Source of the DNA: Pseudomonas sp. W4I3
GTDB taxonomy: Bacteria > Pseudomonadota > Gammaproteobacteria > Pseudomonadales > Pseudomonadaceae
DNA: 64,000 bases
Reading direction: 5' to 3'
NCBI RefSeq assembly: GCF_030816195.1
Contig: NZ_JAUSXS010000001.1
Location: 5,045,501 to 5,109,500, forward strand
Positions 48,980-58,231 of the stretch are shown piece by piece. The notes under the pieces are model-generated. The model was not told the DNA's origin. It did no database searches and saw only the letters and a program-made list of their open reading frames with translations. Position numbers and translations under genes: made by a program. Position 1 is the first letter of the stretch, and each line of letters starts with the position of its first letter.

Positions 48980-50216
48980 ATGGCAGATGGCGTAGAGGCC
49001 CGTGGCAATTCGGTGCGGGTCTATTTTCGTTTCAATGGCGAGCTGTGCAGGGAGCTGGTGCCCGGTGGGAACACACCGGAAAACCGGGAGCATGCGAAGC
49101 GCCTGGTCACAGTGATCGAGTACGAGATACAGGCCGGTACCTTCGACTACCGCCGGCATTTTCCAGAGTCGGCCAAGCTGGCCGAGAACACGTTCGGGCA
49201 TTACCTGGACCTTTGGCTCACGATCAAGAGCAACAGCGTGGCTGCGACCTCTTTCCGTGGATACAAGAACAAGGCCGAGGTCCATGTGCGGCCGCGCTGG
49301 GGTGACGTTCAGATCGATCAGATTGACCACCTGGACCTGCAGGAGTGGATCCAGGGGCCGCTGTCGAAGCGGCTGAAGAACAAGACCATCCGCGACATCA
49401 TCAGCAACGTGCGGCAGGTTTTCCGGCTGTACCGCACACGGAAAAAGGTCGCACACGATCCAACCGAAGGGTTATTCGTGCGTCTGCCCGATCCCGAGGC
49501 GCCAGACCCTTTCACCAGGGCGGAAATCAAGCAGATCCTCAACACTCATACCAGCCGCACTCAGGAGCTGTTGATGGTGCAGTTCATGATTTGGGCTGGC
49601 CCTCGGGTGTCGGAGACCATTGCACTGGCCTGGGAGGACGTCGACTTGAAACAGGGCACAGTAACCTTTCGCCGGTCCAAGGTCCGGGGCGCCTATCGAG
49701 TGACCAAAACCAGGCGTTCGACGCGCAAAGTACGCCTGCTTGAGCCCGCATGGGACGCCCTGCGAAAACTGGACGCCATCAACCAGCCCAAGACTGTGGA
49801 CACGGTCGACGTCGTCGAGCGCGACAACAAGACCGTCCGCAAGCACAAGCTGCACTTTGTATTCCTGAACACCAAGAGCGGTCTACCGCACGTCAGAGAC
49901 TTCGTCGTGAGGGACAGGTTTTTCAAAGCACATTTGAAAGCGGCCGGCGTTCGTTACCGGGGTCCTGGGCAGTGTCGCCCACACCTATGCCAGTCAGTTG
50001 TTGACGACTGGCGTGGCCTCGGTGGACTGGATCGCAGAGCAGATGGGGCACACCAGCGCAAACATGATCCGACAGCACTACGGAATGTGGATAAACGAAG
50101 ACGGTCCAGACGTGGTAGGCATGCTACAAATAGCATTGAACCTTCAACCCATTGATAGGACGGTTTTTAACGAGGGCAAATATAAATGGAAGGGACCCTA
50201 TCATAATAGGGTCTAA
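48980..50216 (+). pseudogene. Second tyrosine integrase, split by a one-base frameshift
   Basis: Phage-type integrase (Arm-DNA-binding domain MADGVEARGNSVRVYFRFNG, core domain, catalytic domain). The Arg motif WAGPRVSETIAL and Lys region SKVRGAYRVTKTRRSTRK are in frame 1; the frame then breaks in the CCC at 49978-49980. One base fewer restores GQCRHTYASQLLTTGVASVDW (in part RHTYASQL), then MGHTSANMIRQHYGMW with His and the Tyr nucleophile in the other frame. The intact form would have 411 residues. If the base is a sequencing error the gene is functional. It lies 1.9 kb from the right att repeat. Confidence 0.82.
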
Positions 50217-50227
50217 CCAAATACTCT

Positions 50228-51838
50228 TTATACCGAGTCGAAATCATGCTTACGATTAAACTGCCGATGCAATATATCTATAACAAACATACGCTGACGA
50301 ATTAACTCATCAGACATTCCTTGCCACGCAATCTTATTAGCGTCCATTTCTGTCTGAAAGAAATCCAACCACTCATCTGCCTTCTTATTAAGCGCTGGGT
50401 TTCCGCTACTTTTCCCAACCAATTTCTCTTGAACCATATGATCCATTGTAAAACGTTTCCCTTCAGGTGTCTGGAGGGCTTGAGCACACTCTCCAATAAA
50501 GGTATCCAATTGAGCCTCGCCATTTGAGACAGCTTGTAGAATATTTTCAACCGCATCGATTGTCACAAACAATACATTCTCAAACGGAACCGGCACGCGG
50601 CCATATTTAGCAATAATTTTCGGCTGAAGCTCTGGATCAATTGCTCTAACAACATCCTCCGCCGAAGCAAACCAAAAATCCTCATGGGTAACTACAATGC
50701 AAGCAAACTCTGCTTCATCGTACTCTTTGGTCATCTTTAGTCTGTAAACACTCTCCTGGCACTGCTCTATGCCTTTTATAAAGCTGCTAGCCAAACTCCT
50801 TTTCAAGATTGCCGGATCAAACACAGATGACACTATATCGCCAGGCTCAATAGCTTTAGATTCAAAAATGAAGTTCACTTTTCCAGAAACCATGAAATCT
50901 GCCATTTTTCCTCCGACTACGCTGCTGTCTCGACAACACTGATTGAGCTGCTCCTCCGTATAATAACTTAGGCCTGACGAAGAAAGCAGGGTCTCTATAT
51001 AGCGTTCAAGGGTTGGGCCAAAGAAGTCTTTATACCCCCACCCTTTAACTTGCTTAAATAAGTCCGGAACCAGTGTACCAACCGACCTAGAGAACAACTT
51101 AGAATTATAAATAAAGAGATTATCACCATCCAACAGGACCGGCTTTTTTCTCAGTGGAGTGGTTTGAAAATACTCACTCTGCTGGTGCAACTCACCGTTA
51201 ACAATGTGACCTTTGAAGAAACTCGGAAGATCCTGACTTCGGATAGCAACCAACAAAAAATAATTAACAATGCTTTTCAATGAAATACTAGGCGTAAGAA
51301 AAAATATCATTTGATATAGATTAACATCAATGATTCCCTTAGCACCGTCAGCAACGCAAATATCTAAATATAGACTAATCAGGTAAAACTCCCTGAGAGA
51401 CAGCCCATACAACTCTAGAAATTTTTCAGCGAAGGGAGCATCTTCATCTGAATACCAGATCATTTGTCGCGTCATTGCCTTAATATCTGGAAAGGTTGGG
51501 CCTTGATACCAAGCTTGCTGTAGGACCATGGGCCGCATCATTAGATGCACATCACCCAACCCAATAGGACACGCTAAGTGTTGAATTCGGAACAACCTAT
51601 TCGATAGTGAACCGAACTCTTTCTTTGCCATATCTCGATAACCGTTACCGCACTCTTGCATGGCGATTTTCAGTAAAAAGAGGCAAATCCATGGCATACC
51701 GCTGGCGGGACGCTCAAGAGATTGAGACCAGTGGAGATGATCAATGACACATTGGAGAACAGAGTCTGCCTTATAGACGCTTAGCTCACGTCTGATTTTC
51801 TTTATCTGCGCATCATATTTTTCGGCGTTCATTGTCAT
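50228..51838 (-). CDS. Hypothetical protein with a PD-(D/E)XK nuclease signature
   Basis: 536 aa, low-GC, next to the att repeat. Around residues 278-330 there is a PD-(D/E)XK-like set: a helix glutamate (E278 or E282 in LERYIETLL), D314 in GKMADFMVSG, then a hydrophobic strand and E326-S-K328 in NFIFESKAI. The D-(x)11-E-x-K spacing fits a restriction-like fold. The N-terminal 270 residues are helical and unrecognised; the C-terminal 200 are also unknown. Together with its position as cargo between integrase and att, this suggests a defence or restriction-type protein; no partner gene is adjacent. Confidence 0.65.
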   Translation of the reverse strand: MTMNAEKYDAQIKKIRRELSVYKADSVLQCVIDHLHWSQSLERPASGMPWICLFLLKIAMQECGNGYRDMAKKEFGSLSNRLFRIQHLACPIGLGDVHLMMRPMVLQQAWYQGPTFPDIKAMTRQMIWYSDEDAPFAEKFLELYGLSLREFYLISLYLDICVADGAKGIIDVNLYQMIFFLTPSISLKSIVNYFLLVAIRSQDLPSFFKGHIVNGELHQQSEYFQTTPLRKKPVLLDGDNLFIYNSKLFSRSVGTLVPDLFKQVKGWGYKDFFGPTLERYIETLLSSSGLSYYTEEQLNQCCRDSSVVGGKMADFMVSGKVNFIFESKAIEPGDIVSSVFDPAILKRSLASSFIKGIEQCQESVYRLKMTKEYDEAEFACIVVTHEDFWFASAEDVVRAIDPELQPKIIAKYGRVPVPFENVLFVTIDAVENILQAVSNGEAQLDTFIGECAQALQTPEGKRFTMDHMVQEKLVGKSSGNPALNKKADEWLDFFQTEMDANKIAWQGMSDELIRQRMFVIDILHRQFNRKHDFDSV

Positions 51839-52025
51839 AGTCCTTTAAGAAACAAATGCGAGGAGGCAGGGAGTCTCGTGCGCCTTCTCGGCCTCCGAAA
51901 ACCGACATTCACTTCTCAGTGTTCTGGATGCGGGAGCCTGCCCCAATGCTTACGGATGATTCGAACCGCCGAGGGTATTCCCATGAACGTTCCCATATAG
52001 CCGTTTTTTAGACGCCAAAAAACAC

Positions 52026-52060
52026 AAACCCCCGACTTTCTCTTGGAAAATCAGGGGTTT
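52026..52060 (-). terminator. Hairpin beside the right att repeat
   Basis: AAACCCC (52026-52032) pairs with GGGGTTT (52054-52060), continued by weaker pairs (CGA/TCA). It follows the tRNA-like 3' fragment on the minus strand exactly as in the left copy. Confidence 0.6.
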
Positions 52061-52070
52061 GCGTTTACTA

Positions 52071-52097
52071 AATATGGCGGTGAAGGAGAGATTCGAA
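52071..52097 (-). repeat. att repeat (right): 3' end of a tRNA-Ser-like gene
   Basis: Identical over 27 bp to 41656-41682. On the minus strand it ends in ...CACCGCCA, the 3' end of tRNA-Ser. The preceding tRNA body is missing, so this too is a partial copy. The order repeat-island-repeat-prophage implies two elements inserted in tandem at one tRNA-Ser gene located to the right, outside the window. Confidence 0.8.
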
Positions 52098-52273
52098 ACT
52101 ACCCGCCTAGGCACTGTCAAAACGAAAGTATGCGGATTTAAAGGGCTGCAGAGGAGCTGACTCTTCAAAAAATCATCGTTTTTAGTCCCATGGTAGTCCC
52201 ATGGGTTTTGCACCAAAAGAGTGCGCTAGAGCCAAGAGGGGCGAATCGGTAGCCTTCCCATCGATTTATACTG

Positions 52274-52575
52274 AGGGCTGGGAAAAAGGTAATAATGGTA
52301 ATATCCACTTTTAAACCATAAAAAACCATTTAAATTCAATGACTTAAGAGGATTGAAGAAAGGTAATAATTTGGTAATTTATAGGTTAGGTCATTACCTT
52401 TTTACTTGGTAATTTCCGCCCCCCTCAATCCCCAGCAAAACCGGGCATTTGCCCGAATATTACCTTTGCCATTACCTAATATTACCTCTCAAGGTAATAC
52501 GCCAAACCCTTGTAATACATGGCCTACAGCACAGTTGGCGCCCTTCCTAACCGAAATTACCTTTTTCCCAGCCCT
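52274..52575. repeat. 302-bp inverted-repeat element with eleven GGTAAT/ATTACC copies
   Basis: The ends are perfect 20-bp inverted repeats: AGGGCTGGGAAAAAGGTAAT at 52274-52293 and its complement at 52556-52575. GGTAAT occurs at 52288, 52297, 52362, 52373, 52408 and 52493, and ATTACC at 52393, 52459, 52471, 52481 and 52556. The left half holds mostly forward copies and the right half mostly reverse ones, so the element is a rough giant palindrome. A small hairpin CGGGC-attt-GCCCG lies at 52442-52455. No ORF of length is inside. It may be an origin-like iteron array, a regulator-binding array, or a MITE-like element. Confidence 0.75.
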
Positions 52576-52649
52576 GGTTCCAAAATAGCCACCAGATTCG
52601 CGCCTTCTGGATTTGGGGCTAGTCTGTGAACTCACTCAAGGAGCAACGT

Positions 52650-52865
52650 ATGGCGCATGAATATTCCCTCTCAGATGTGCTTGAGCGGATGTATGAAAAC
52701 CAACTGGCACTTGAAGCAGCTGTGATGGAGCTGACACTACGTCTAGAACAACAAGGTTCAGTAGAAACGGGAGGAAACGTACGCGGCGCCTTAGACACGC
52801 TCGGCGAGAACGCAGGGCATATCAAGCAAGGCTTGGCACGCCTAAGACGGTTAGGGACTGATTAG
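52650..52865 (+). CDS. Small hypothetical protein next to the inverted-repeat element
   Basis: 71 residues (MAHEYSLSDVLERMYENQLALEAAV...), helical, acidic, probably coiled-coil. GGAG precedes ATG 52650; the frame opens eight codons earlier. Small proteins of this kind are seen in Pseudomonas mobile regions. The function is not known. Confidence 0.55.
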   Translation: MAHEYSLSDVLERMYENQLALEAAVMELTLRLEQQGSVETGGNVRGALDTLGENAGHIKQGLARLRRLGTD

Positions 52866-53338
52866 CTTCGTGAAAGATTAGGAAATGCTTAGAGACCGCT
52901 GAGTTCCGCATGTTTCCTGCCCTGTGGCAGATTATCCGTTCCATACGAGACGACGAGCGGCTATCAGAAAAAGATGAGTCTAGTTTTGTAAAATTGCAGC
53001 TTTTTAAGATTTTGCATCCTCCAACGCAATGAATCCGGGGGCGCAGCTCAGACGTCCCCCTAGCCATCAGTTCGCATTGCTTTGCAAGCAGGCTGCATTT
53101 CTTCGCGCATCTTTGCACTTTGTGAAATCGGCATATTTCCTGGGGCCCCCACAGCGGGCCTGGCCTGCAGTACCGATTTCATTACCTTAGGCCTTGCAAA
53201 AAAAATCTATGCAAACCCCGTCGGCGGGAGGGGGATAAGTGCTTTTTTGTTAGTTTTTTTCATTCTGCCGCCCTTTCATTTTCTTTAGCCCTTTGCTTGT
53301 CGAGGCTTTATACTCAAAGCACAACTCAACCTTAATTT
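52866..53338. other. Gap without a supported gene before the SIR2 gene
   Basis: 473 bp. I see no gene with a ribosome site. It ends in an AT-rich stretch (53200-53338) that should hold the SIR2 promoter. A G-rich stretch GGCGGGAGGGGG lies at about 53223. Confidence 0.5.
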
Positions 53339-54919
53339 ATGAAGTTTAAATACATGGAATTTAAAAAAGCACTAACGGAACACTTTAGAAAATTCGATGC
53401 ATCTCCGATGCTATTCATCGGTTCCGGAATCTCGAGGCGCTATTTAGGAACCGAGAACTGGGAGCAACTCTTACTACGATTTTGCAATATGATTGGGGAA
53501 AATCCGCTAAAGCTAAAAACGAGCTCAAACGGAGACTTAACTAAATACGCGCAACTTCTCGCAAAAAGCTACGAAAACTCATGGTGGGAACGACCGGATT
53601 CGAAAGAAATATCGGAGGAGGTTTCCGAACACTTTTTAAACGATAGTTCAATATTAAAGATTGAAATATCTAGATATTTGAAAAACGCCCACGAGAACAT
53701 TATAGCTGAAGTTAGAGAAGAGCTAAGCCTATTAGAAAAGGCCAATATTGACGGAGTAATAACGACCAACTGGGACTGCCTTATAGAGAACACATTCCCT
53801 AAATTTACGACATTCATAGGGCAAGATGGACTAATAGCGGAAAGAAGCCACGGAATTGCCGAAATATATAAGATTCACGGCTGCTCAACGGCCCCTAACT
53901 CACTAGTTCTAACAGAAACAGATTATGCTGAATACAGAAGAAAAAACCCTTATCTTTCTTCCAAACTTCTGACAATATTCATCGAACGGCCTGTTATCTT
54001 TTTAGGTTACTCGCTCGCCGACCCTCACATTGCTGACATACTCGAAGACATCATTGGCTGCTTTCCTGAAAAAAGCTTAGATTTTTTGAGAGACAAGTTA
54101 ATTTTTGTAGAGTGGCATCAAGAGCTTGAAGAGCCTACTATTACCGATTCAGTCATCCATAAAAGGATACCTGTAAAGCTCTTAAGAGTACGAAATTTTA
54201 TAGAACTATACGAAGTTCTTTCGGAAACCAAAAAACGAATACCCGCCCATATTTTCCGAAGAATCAAAGACGAATTATATGAACTTGTAATTACAGATGA
54301 CCCCAAAGGCCAGTTATATGTAAGAAATGAGAGCGACCTTGCGAATGGCGACTCACTTACCGAATTTGTCGTAGGGTACGGAGCGATTTCAACTACAAAA
54401 AAAGGCGAGGCAATTTCAAAACAAGGACTAATTGGTTTAGAACGCTCCGACCTTATCCGCGACATTATTTTTGAAACAGAAAAATATGATGCCGCGGATT
54501 TGGTTTCAACAGTATTTCCAAAACTCGCAAAGGGCAACATCAAACTTCCAATTTATTACTATCTTAACAAAGCTGGATGTCTCAACGATGACGGCACATT
54601 GAAAGCCGATATCCCAAAACTCTGCGCCGGCGCACAGGTACGTTTCGAAGGCAACCTTTTCACCGAGACGAATCGAGGAACTGAGCTTAGAAGGTCAAAA
54701 ACGGTACCCGAAGTCACAATCGGAGTTAATGAGTTATATCACAAGCAGGGCTTCGAACTCTTTAACAGAATGCTGCCCTATATGGAGCCAGCTTTGATCA
54801 AAGAAGGACTCTCTGACCTAGCAGAGATATTGAGAAAACATATTGACACATCAAACGCTAGCGGCCTCGCTAGGCTCGCATGCTTTTACGACCTAGTAAA
54901 ATATAGCAACCGTTACTGA
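53339..54919 (+). CDS. SIR2-domain protein, possible antiphage NADase
   Basis: 526 aa, markedly AT-rich. The N-terminal 270 residues are SIR2-like: FIGSGISRR (residues 26-34), TTNWD (142-146), the catalytic-type H180-G181 in IYKIHGCS, TETDY (192-196) and FLGYSLADPH (221-230). The remaining 250 residues are unknown and could sense phage infection. SIR2-fold NAD-depleting effectors are known in several defence systems (Thoeris, DSR, SIR2-HerA). A membrane protein gene follows 105 bp downstream on the same strand. The position between the att repeat and a phage tail module fits prophage cargo. No clear ribosome site; ATG 53354 is an alternative. Confidence 0.8.
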   Translation: MKFKYMEFKKALTEHFRKFDASPMLFIGSGISRRYLGTENWEQLLLRFCNMIGENPLKLKTSSNGDLTKYAQLLAKSYENSWWERPDSKEISEEVSEHFLNDSSILKIEISRYLKNAHENIIAEVREELSLLEKANIDGVITTNWDCLIENTFPKFTTFIGQDGLIAERSHGIAEIYKIHGCSTAPNSLVLTETDYAEYRRKNPYLSSKLLTIFIERPVIFLGYSLADPHIADILEDIIGCFPEKSLDFLRDKLIFVEWHQELEEPTITDSVIHKRIPVKLLRVRNFIELYEVLSETKKRIPAHIFRRIKDELYELVITDDPKGQLYVRNESDLANGDSLTEFVVGYGAISTTKKGEAISKQGLIGLERSDLIRDIIFETEKYDAADLVSTVFPKLAKGNIKLPIYYYLNKAGCLNDDGTLKADIPKLCAGAQVRFEGNLFTETNRGTELRRSKTVPEVTIGVNELYHKQGFELFNRMLPYMEPALIKEGLSDLAEILRKHIDTSNASGLARLACFYDLVKYSNRY

Positions 54920-55024
54920 CACCATCGAACAATCCGACCCCATAACAAGCGAATATAAGGATTAATTAGAGCGATGCGAACATGCCCCAAACTGGGCGCA
55001 CTTTAGACTAAGGCGGGAGTAGGT

Positions 55025-55972
55025 ATGGACGCACTGAAAGAACTACTAAGCAGAATTGGTAAAGCTGACATACCAAGTATGTCAGATAGCGAAGCCTTGA
55101 ATTTATTGATGTCGATTACATCATTAGCGATCGCAGCTTTGTCTCTAGCAATAGCAGTGATTGTGTTATTTTATGCAGCCTACCAGTTTTTTTCAAAAAG
55201 AGGATCTAGATTTTGCGGAATATTCTCGATAGCTGGCAGTGTATGGAGTAGCCAAAGATATGTCGGCGAAGTCATATTGGAAAATACCAAGGATAAATCG
55301 GTAGCGATAAATACCATATATTTGGTAGTAGGACAAAACATATACGTGGAGCTTATTGATTATTCAGATTCCCCCAGAATAATTGCGCCTTTTGAAACCA
55401 TTAAACTAAGCTTCATGGAAGGAGTTTCCGGTTATATCACCTCAACTTTCAAGGTGAATTTGGATTCAATGCTGGCGAACAATAAAATTCGTAAGAAGTT
55501 AGTCATATCTACTCCGCAAGGACTTTCAAAGGTTAAGAGTTATAAAAGATTTTGGAACATCTACATTGAATCACTAAAAAATTATTTTATAGTTCCCGTT
55601 CGCCCTGTGAAAAAATATCACAATGGAAAATACTATAGTGATGCGCTGCAATTCATTGTGACTAGCACTCGGGACGGGCAACAAATAGAGGAGCACCGTT
55701 TATACCGTGGAACCACTTATGAAATAGCAGGTATTTCTGTAATTGTGGACCAATTTGCCAGCGCTTCTGAACTCAAATCATTTTTCTCTCAGTCAGACAA
55801 GTCAAGCAATATTTTAAGCGTAGAGCCTGCCGAACATAATTTTAATGATTACGAAAAGTATGAAAACACGGAAATTGAGCATTGTGGTTTTTTTGGTACT
55901 TATGTATTAGGTCCAATCTTCACTAAAATAGACAAAATAAGCTTCCGTTTAAAAAACAAAAAAAATTGGTAG
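55025..55972 (+). CDS. One-pass membrane protein next to the SIR2 gene
   Basis: 315 aa, AT-rich like its neighbour. One N-terminal hydrophobic region (ITSLAIAALSLAIAVIVLFYA, residues 31-51, here given in part as ITSLAIAALSLAIAVIV) follows a short acidic stretch; the remaining 260 residues are predicted soluble beta-rich and unrecognised. GGGAG 5 nt upstream supports ATG 55025. It may be the partner of the SIR2 protein, but that rests only on adjacency and similar base composition. Confidence 0.65.
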   Translation: MDALKELLSRIGKADIPSMSDSEALNLLMSITSLAIAALSLAIAVIVLFYAAYQFFSKRGSRFCGIFSIAGSVWSSQRYVGEVILENTKDKSVAINTIYLVVGQNIYVELIDYSDSPRIIAPFETIKLSFMEGVSGYITSTFKVNLDSMLANNKIRKKLVISTPQGLSKVKSYKRFWNIYIESLKNYFIVPVRPVKKYHNGKYYSDALQFIVTSTRDGQQIEEHRLYRGTTYEIAGISVIVDQFASASELKSFFSQSDKSSNILSVEPAEHNFNDYEKYENTEIEHCGFFGTYVLGPIFTKIDKISFRLKNKKNW

Positions 55973-56019
55973 CACTAAATATGCGTACATACTATTGGGC
56001 AAATATCCTCAGATGCGAC

Positions 56020-56997
56020 CTATCCAGTGATAGGCTTTAATTTCGCCGCCATCTCCAGCGCTCGCACTCCCTTCGCATTGAACGCCGCTACGTCTGCGGT
56101 GCTCAGGGCTGGGCCAGGCAGATGAGTATGGTTGGCCAGTTGAAGATTCATCTGCCGCACTAGCTCAAGCAAATCACACACGACCTGGAAGATGTTCACG
56201 TCCTCAGACCCGATGTGGTTCTTCGGTGCCACCAAACGCTGGCTGACCGATGCCACGCTTTTACGCAGCCCCTCAATCCTTTCTTCCATATCGCCACCCA
56301 CCGTGGCGTTATGCTTTTGCCCCACCACCAAGTTCAAATCCCGCCCGGTCGCCTGATGCAAATCATCCACCGCCGCCAGGCTCGCAGATCCGCCTGACAG
56401 CAGTTTGAGTGCGCCCAGCGCCTCGATTTTCTTTATGCCTCCCACTGATTCGGTGGAATGGTCATCCACCGTCCTGGTGTGATTCTGGAACGTCTCCTTA
56501 TTTCCCATCGCCTCCACTTCCCGCTCGATCGCCTTATCGCGGATCTTGCCGTCAGTCTGGCGCAGCCAGTTACCGTCAGCGTCGACACGCTGTTGGCAAG
56601 CCTCGCTGTGCTGCCACACCTGGTCGCCCTTCGGCACGCTGGGCATACTCAGGCCGTGGGGCAGAATGGTTTGGATATAGGGCTTATGTGGCAGGCCGTA
56701 GGCAAAGCACACCACGACTTGGGTGCCTTCCTCAGGGAAAGCATAGATCCCCATTTCATCGCCACCAGTGGGCAGGGGCAGAGGCACGCCGGCCAGGATC
56801 GGCAGCTTGGTGTCCGGTTCGCCGTCGGGCCCCATGACCTCGATGTCGACCGCATAGCGCGGCCGGAAGTCGTCACAGATCCCGGCGCCGGCCGGGGCAT
56901 CGGCCACGGCGACAACCCGGGCAAAGCGTGGCAGGTGATAGCCACCGGTGAGTTCAGGAAATTGTCGTTCTACGCTGCGGCGGATTGCGTCGTCCAT
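56020..56997 (-). CDS. Phage baseplate/spike protein, gpV-like
   Basis: 325 aa. The middle (YAVDIEVMGPDGEPDTKLPIL and PTGGDEMGIYAFPEEGTQVVV) resembles the OB-fold of baseplate assembly protein V or gp5-type tail spikes; the C-terminal half has repetitive beta segments (SVGGIKKIEALGALKLLSGG, GGDMEERIEG). It overlaps the upstream hub gene by 28 bp. The start at 56997 gives MDDAIRRSVERQFPEL. Confidence 0.75.
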   Translation of the reverse strand: MDDAIRRSVERQFPELTGGYHLPRFARVVAVADAPAGAGICDDFRPRYAVDIEVMGPDGEPDTKLPILAGVPLPLPTGGDEMGIYAFPEEGTQVVVCFAYGLPHKPYIQTILPHGLSMPSVPKGDQVWQHSEACQQRVDADGNWLRQTDGKIRDKAIEREVEAMGNKETFQNHTRTVDDHSTESVGGIKKIEALGALKLLSGGSASLAAVDDLHQATGRDLNLVVGQKHNATVGGDMEERIEGLRKSVASVSQRLVAPKNHIGSEDVNIFQVVCDLLELVRQMNLQLANHTHLPGPALSTADVAAFNAKGVRALEMAAKLKPITG

Positions 56998-57674
56998 CGG
57001 ATGGCCATCTGGTTGTCGATGAGCGCCACACTGGTGATGCGCTCGCCGTGGTTGATCGTTGCACCTGGTCGCAACCCGGGAAGGGCTGCGATCATCGCGC
57101 TTTGGTTGCCCTGGTAGTCATCGAACAGCTCCACCGGCAGCTGCAGCGGCGAGCGAACGCCAAAGAAGCTGTCGGCCCAACTGCCCACGAACACCTCCCC
57201 ATCACCCTGCTGTTGCCAGATGAAGTCGGGGATATTGAAAACCCGGGCCAGGCTGTCCATGGCTTGGTAACCAGCGGCCAGGCTGTAGAAGAAAGGCGCC
57301 TTGACGCCGGCATACGGCCGTTCCGGAACGCGAAAGCGCAACCCGGTGTGCTGGCTGATGTCGACCAGGACTGCGCGCAGGTCGACGTGACGCAAGTTCA
57401 GCGGCAGCGGGTTGGCCAGGATCGCGGCCAGCTCGCGGCAGAACAGCACCTGCTGGGAGCTGCTGGCCGTGGTGGAGCGTTCGACGTAGCCAATGAAGTG
57501 TCGCTGCAGCGTGTTGCCGTTGTAGCCGATATCGAGCGTCACCAGCCCCTTGACCGAGCCTTTGGCTTGAATGGTAAATGTCGCCCGGCCGGGGCTTTTC
57601 GCGTCCAGCCGGACTTCGTTTTTGATCAGGACGTAAGGCACGCCGTTGATGGCCAACTCCTTGTGCAGCTTCAT
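56970..57674 (-). CDS. Phage tail hub protein, gpD-like
   Basis: 234 aa. YNGNTLQRHFIGYVERSTTA and LRHVDLRAVLVDISQHTGLRF match the late-control protein D / Mu gp44-type hub that sits between tail tube and baseplate. The start overlaps the stop of the upstream 186-aa gene (ATGA). Confidence 0.7.
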   Translation of the reverse strand: MKLHKELAINGVPYVLIKNEVRLDAKSPGRATFTIQAKGSVKGLVTLDIGYNGNTLQRHFIGYVERSTTASSSQQVLFCRELAAILANPLPLNLRHVDLRAVLVDISQHTGLRFRVPERPYAGVKAPFFYSLAAGYQAMDSLARVFNIPDFIWQQQGDGEVFVGSWADSFFGVRSPLQLPVELFDDYQGNQSAMIAALPGLRPGATINHGERITSVALIDNQMAIRWTTQSAAA

Positions 57675-58231
57675 GTGTTAGCCCCGCCCAGCCAGCCATC
57701 CACTTTTTTCAACGTGGCTTCAAAACCGGTCAGTTCCTCCGGTCCGTTGCTGGAGTCGCCACCGGTGCCACCGGTGCCGCCGGCGCCACCCACTGCCCCG
57801 CCCGGGCCGGACTGCGCTGTGACCGCGTTGCCCGATCGCCGGCCTTCGACCTTTTCCGGGTTCGACAGTTTTTCAGTCAGGGTGAACTGGATCAGCCAGG
57901 CGCGCAGGTTGTCGTCTTCCCGGGCGCTCACGCCTTCGGTGAAGGTCACCTGACGCATGCCAAACGCAGCGGCGGTATCGTTGACGATGCGGTAGGTCTT
58001 GAGCTGGCCACCACCTTCGGTCGCTTCCACCAGGCGCATCAGGTCACGCAGTTGCACCTGGTCAACAAAAGGAATCATCAGGCTGACGGTCAGGGTCTTG
58101 GGCTTGAACCCCTTGTGGCCCTTGTCGGTGTTGCTGGTCTGGCCTGACAGATCGTCGCTTTCGATGCGCAGGTTGCCCGTGACCTTGAGGTTTTTCCCGC
58201 GCACCTCTTGCCCATCCAGTAGCAGCGTCAT
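57671..58231 (-). CDS. Phage baseplate-related protein
   Basis: 186 aa. DLSGQTSNTDKGHKGFKPKTL and the later LVEATEGGGQLKTYRIVNDT resemble baseplate proteins of unknown detailed function. The C-terminal third is low-complexity glycine-rich (GGAVGGAGGTGGTGG). It overlaps both neighbours by four bases, so the genes are translationally coupled. Confidence 0.6.
   Translation of the reverse strand: MTLLLDGQEVRGKNLKVTGNLRIESDDLSGQTSNTDKGHKGFKPKTLTVSLMIPFVDQVQLRDLMRLVEATEGGGQLKTYRIVNDTAAAFGMRQVTFTEGVSAREDDNLRAWLIQFTLTEKLSNPEKVEGRRSGNAVTAQSGPGGAVGGAGGTGGTGGDSSNGPEELTGFEATLKKVDGWLGGANT

Noticed and set aside
52477..52486. TAATATTACC, resembling the nick site of geminivirus-type rolling-circle origins
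   Set aside because: Probably a by-product of ATTACC repeats; no Rep (HUH) gene is nearby.
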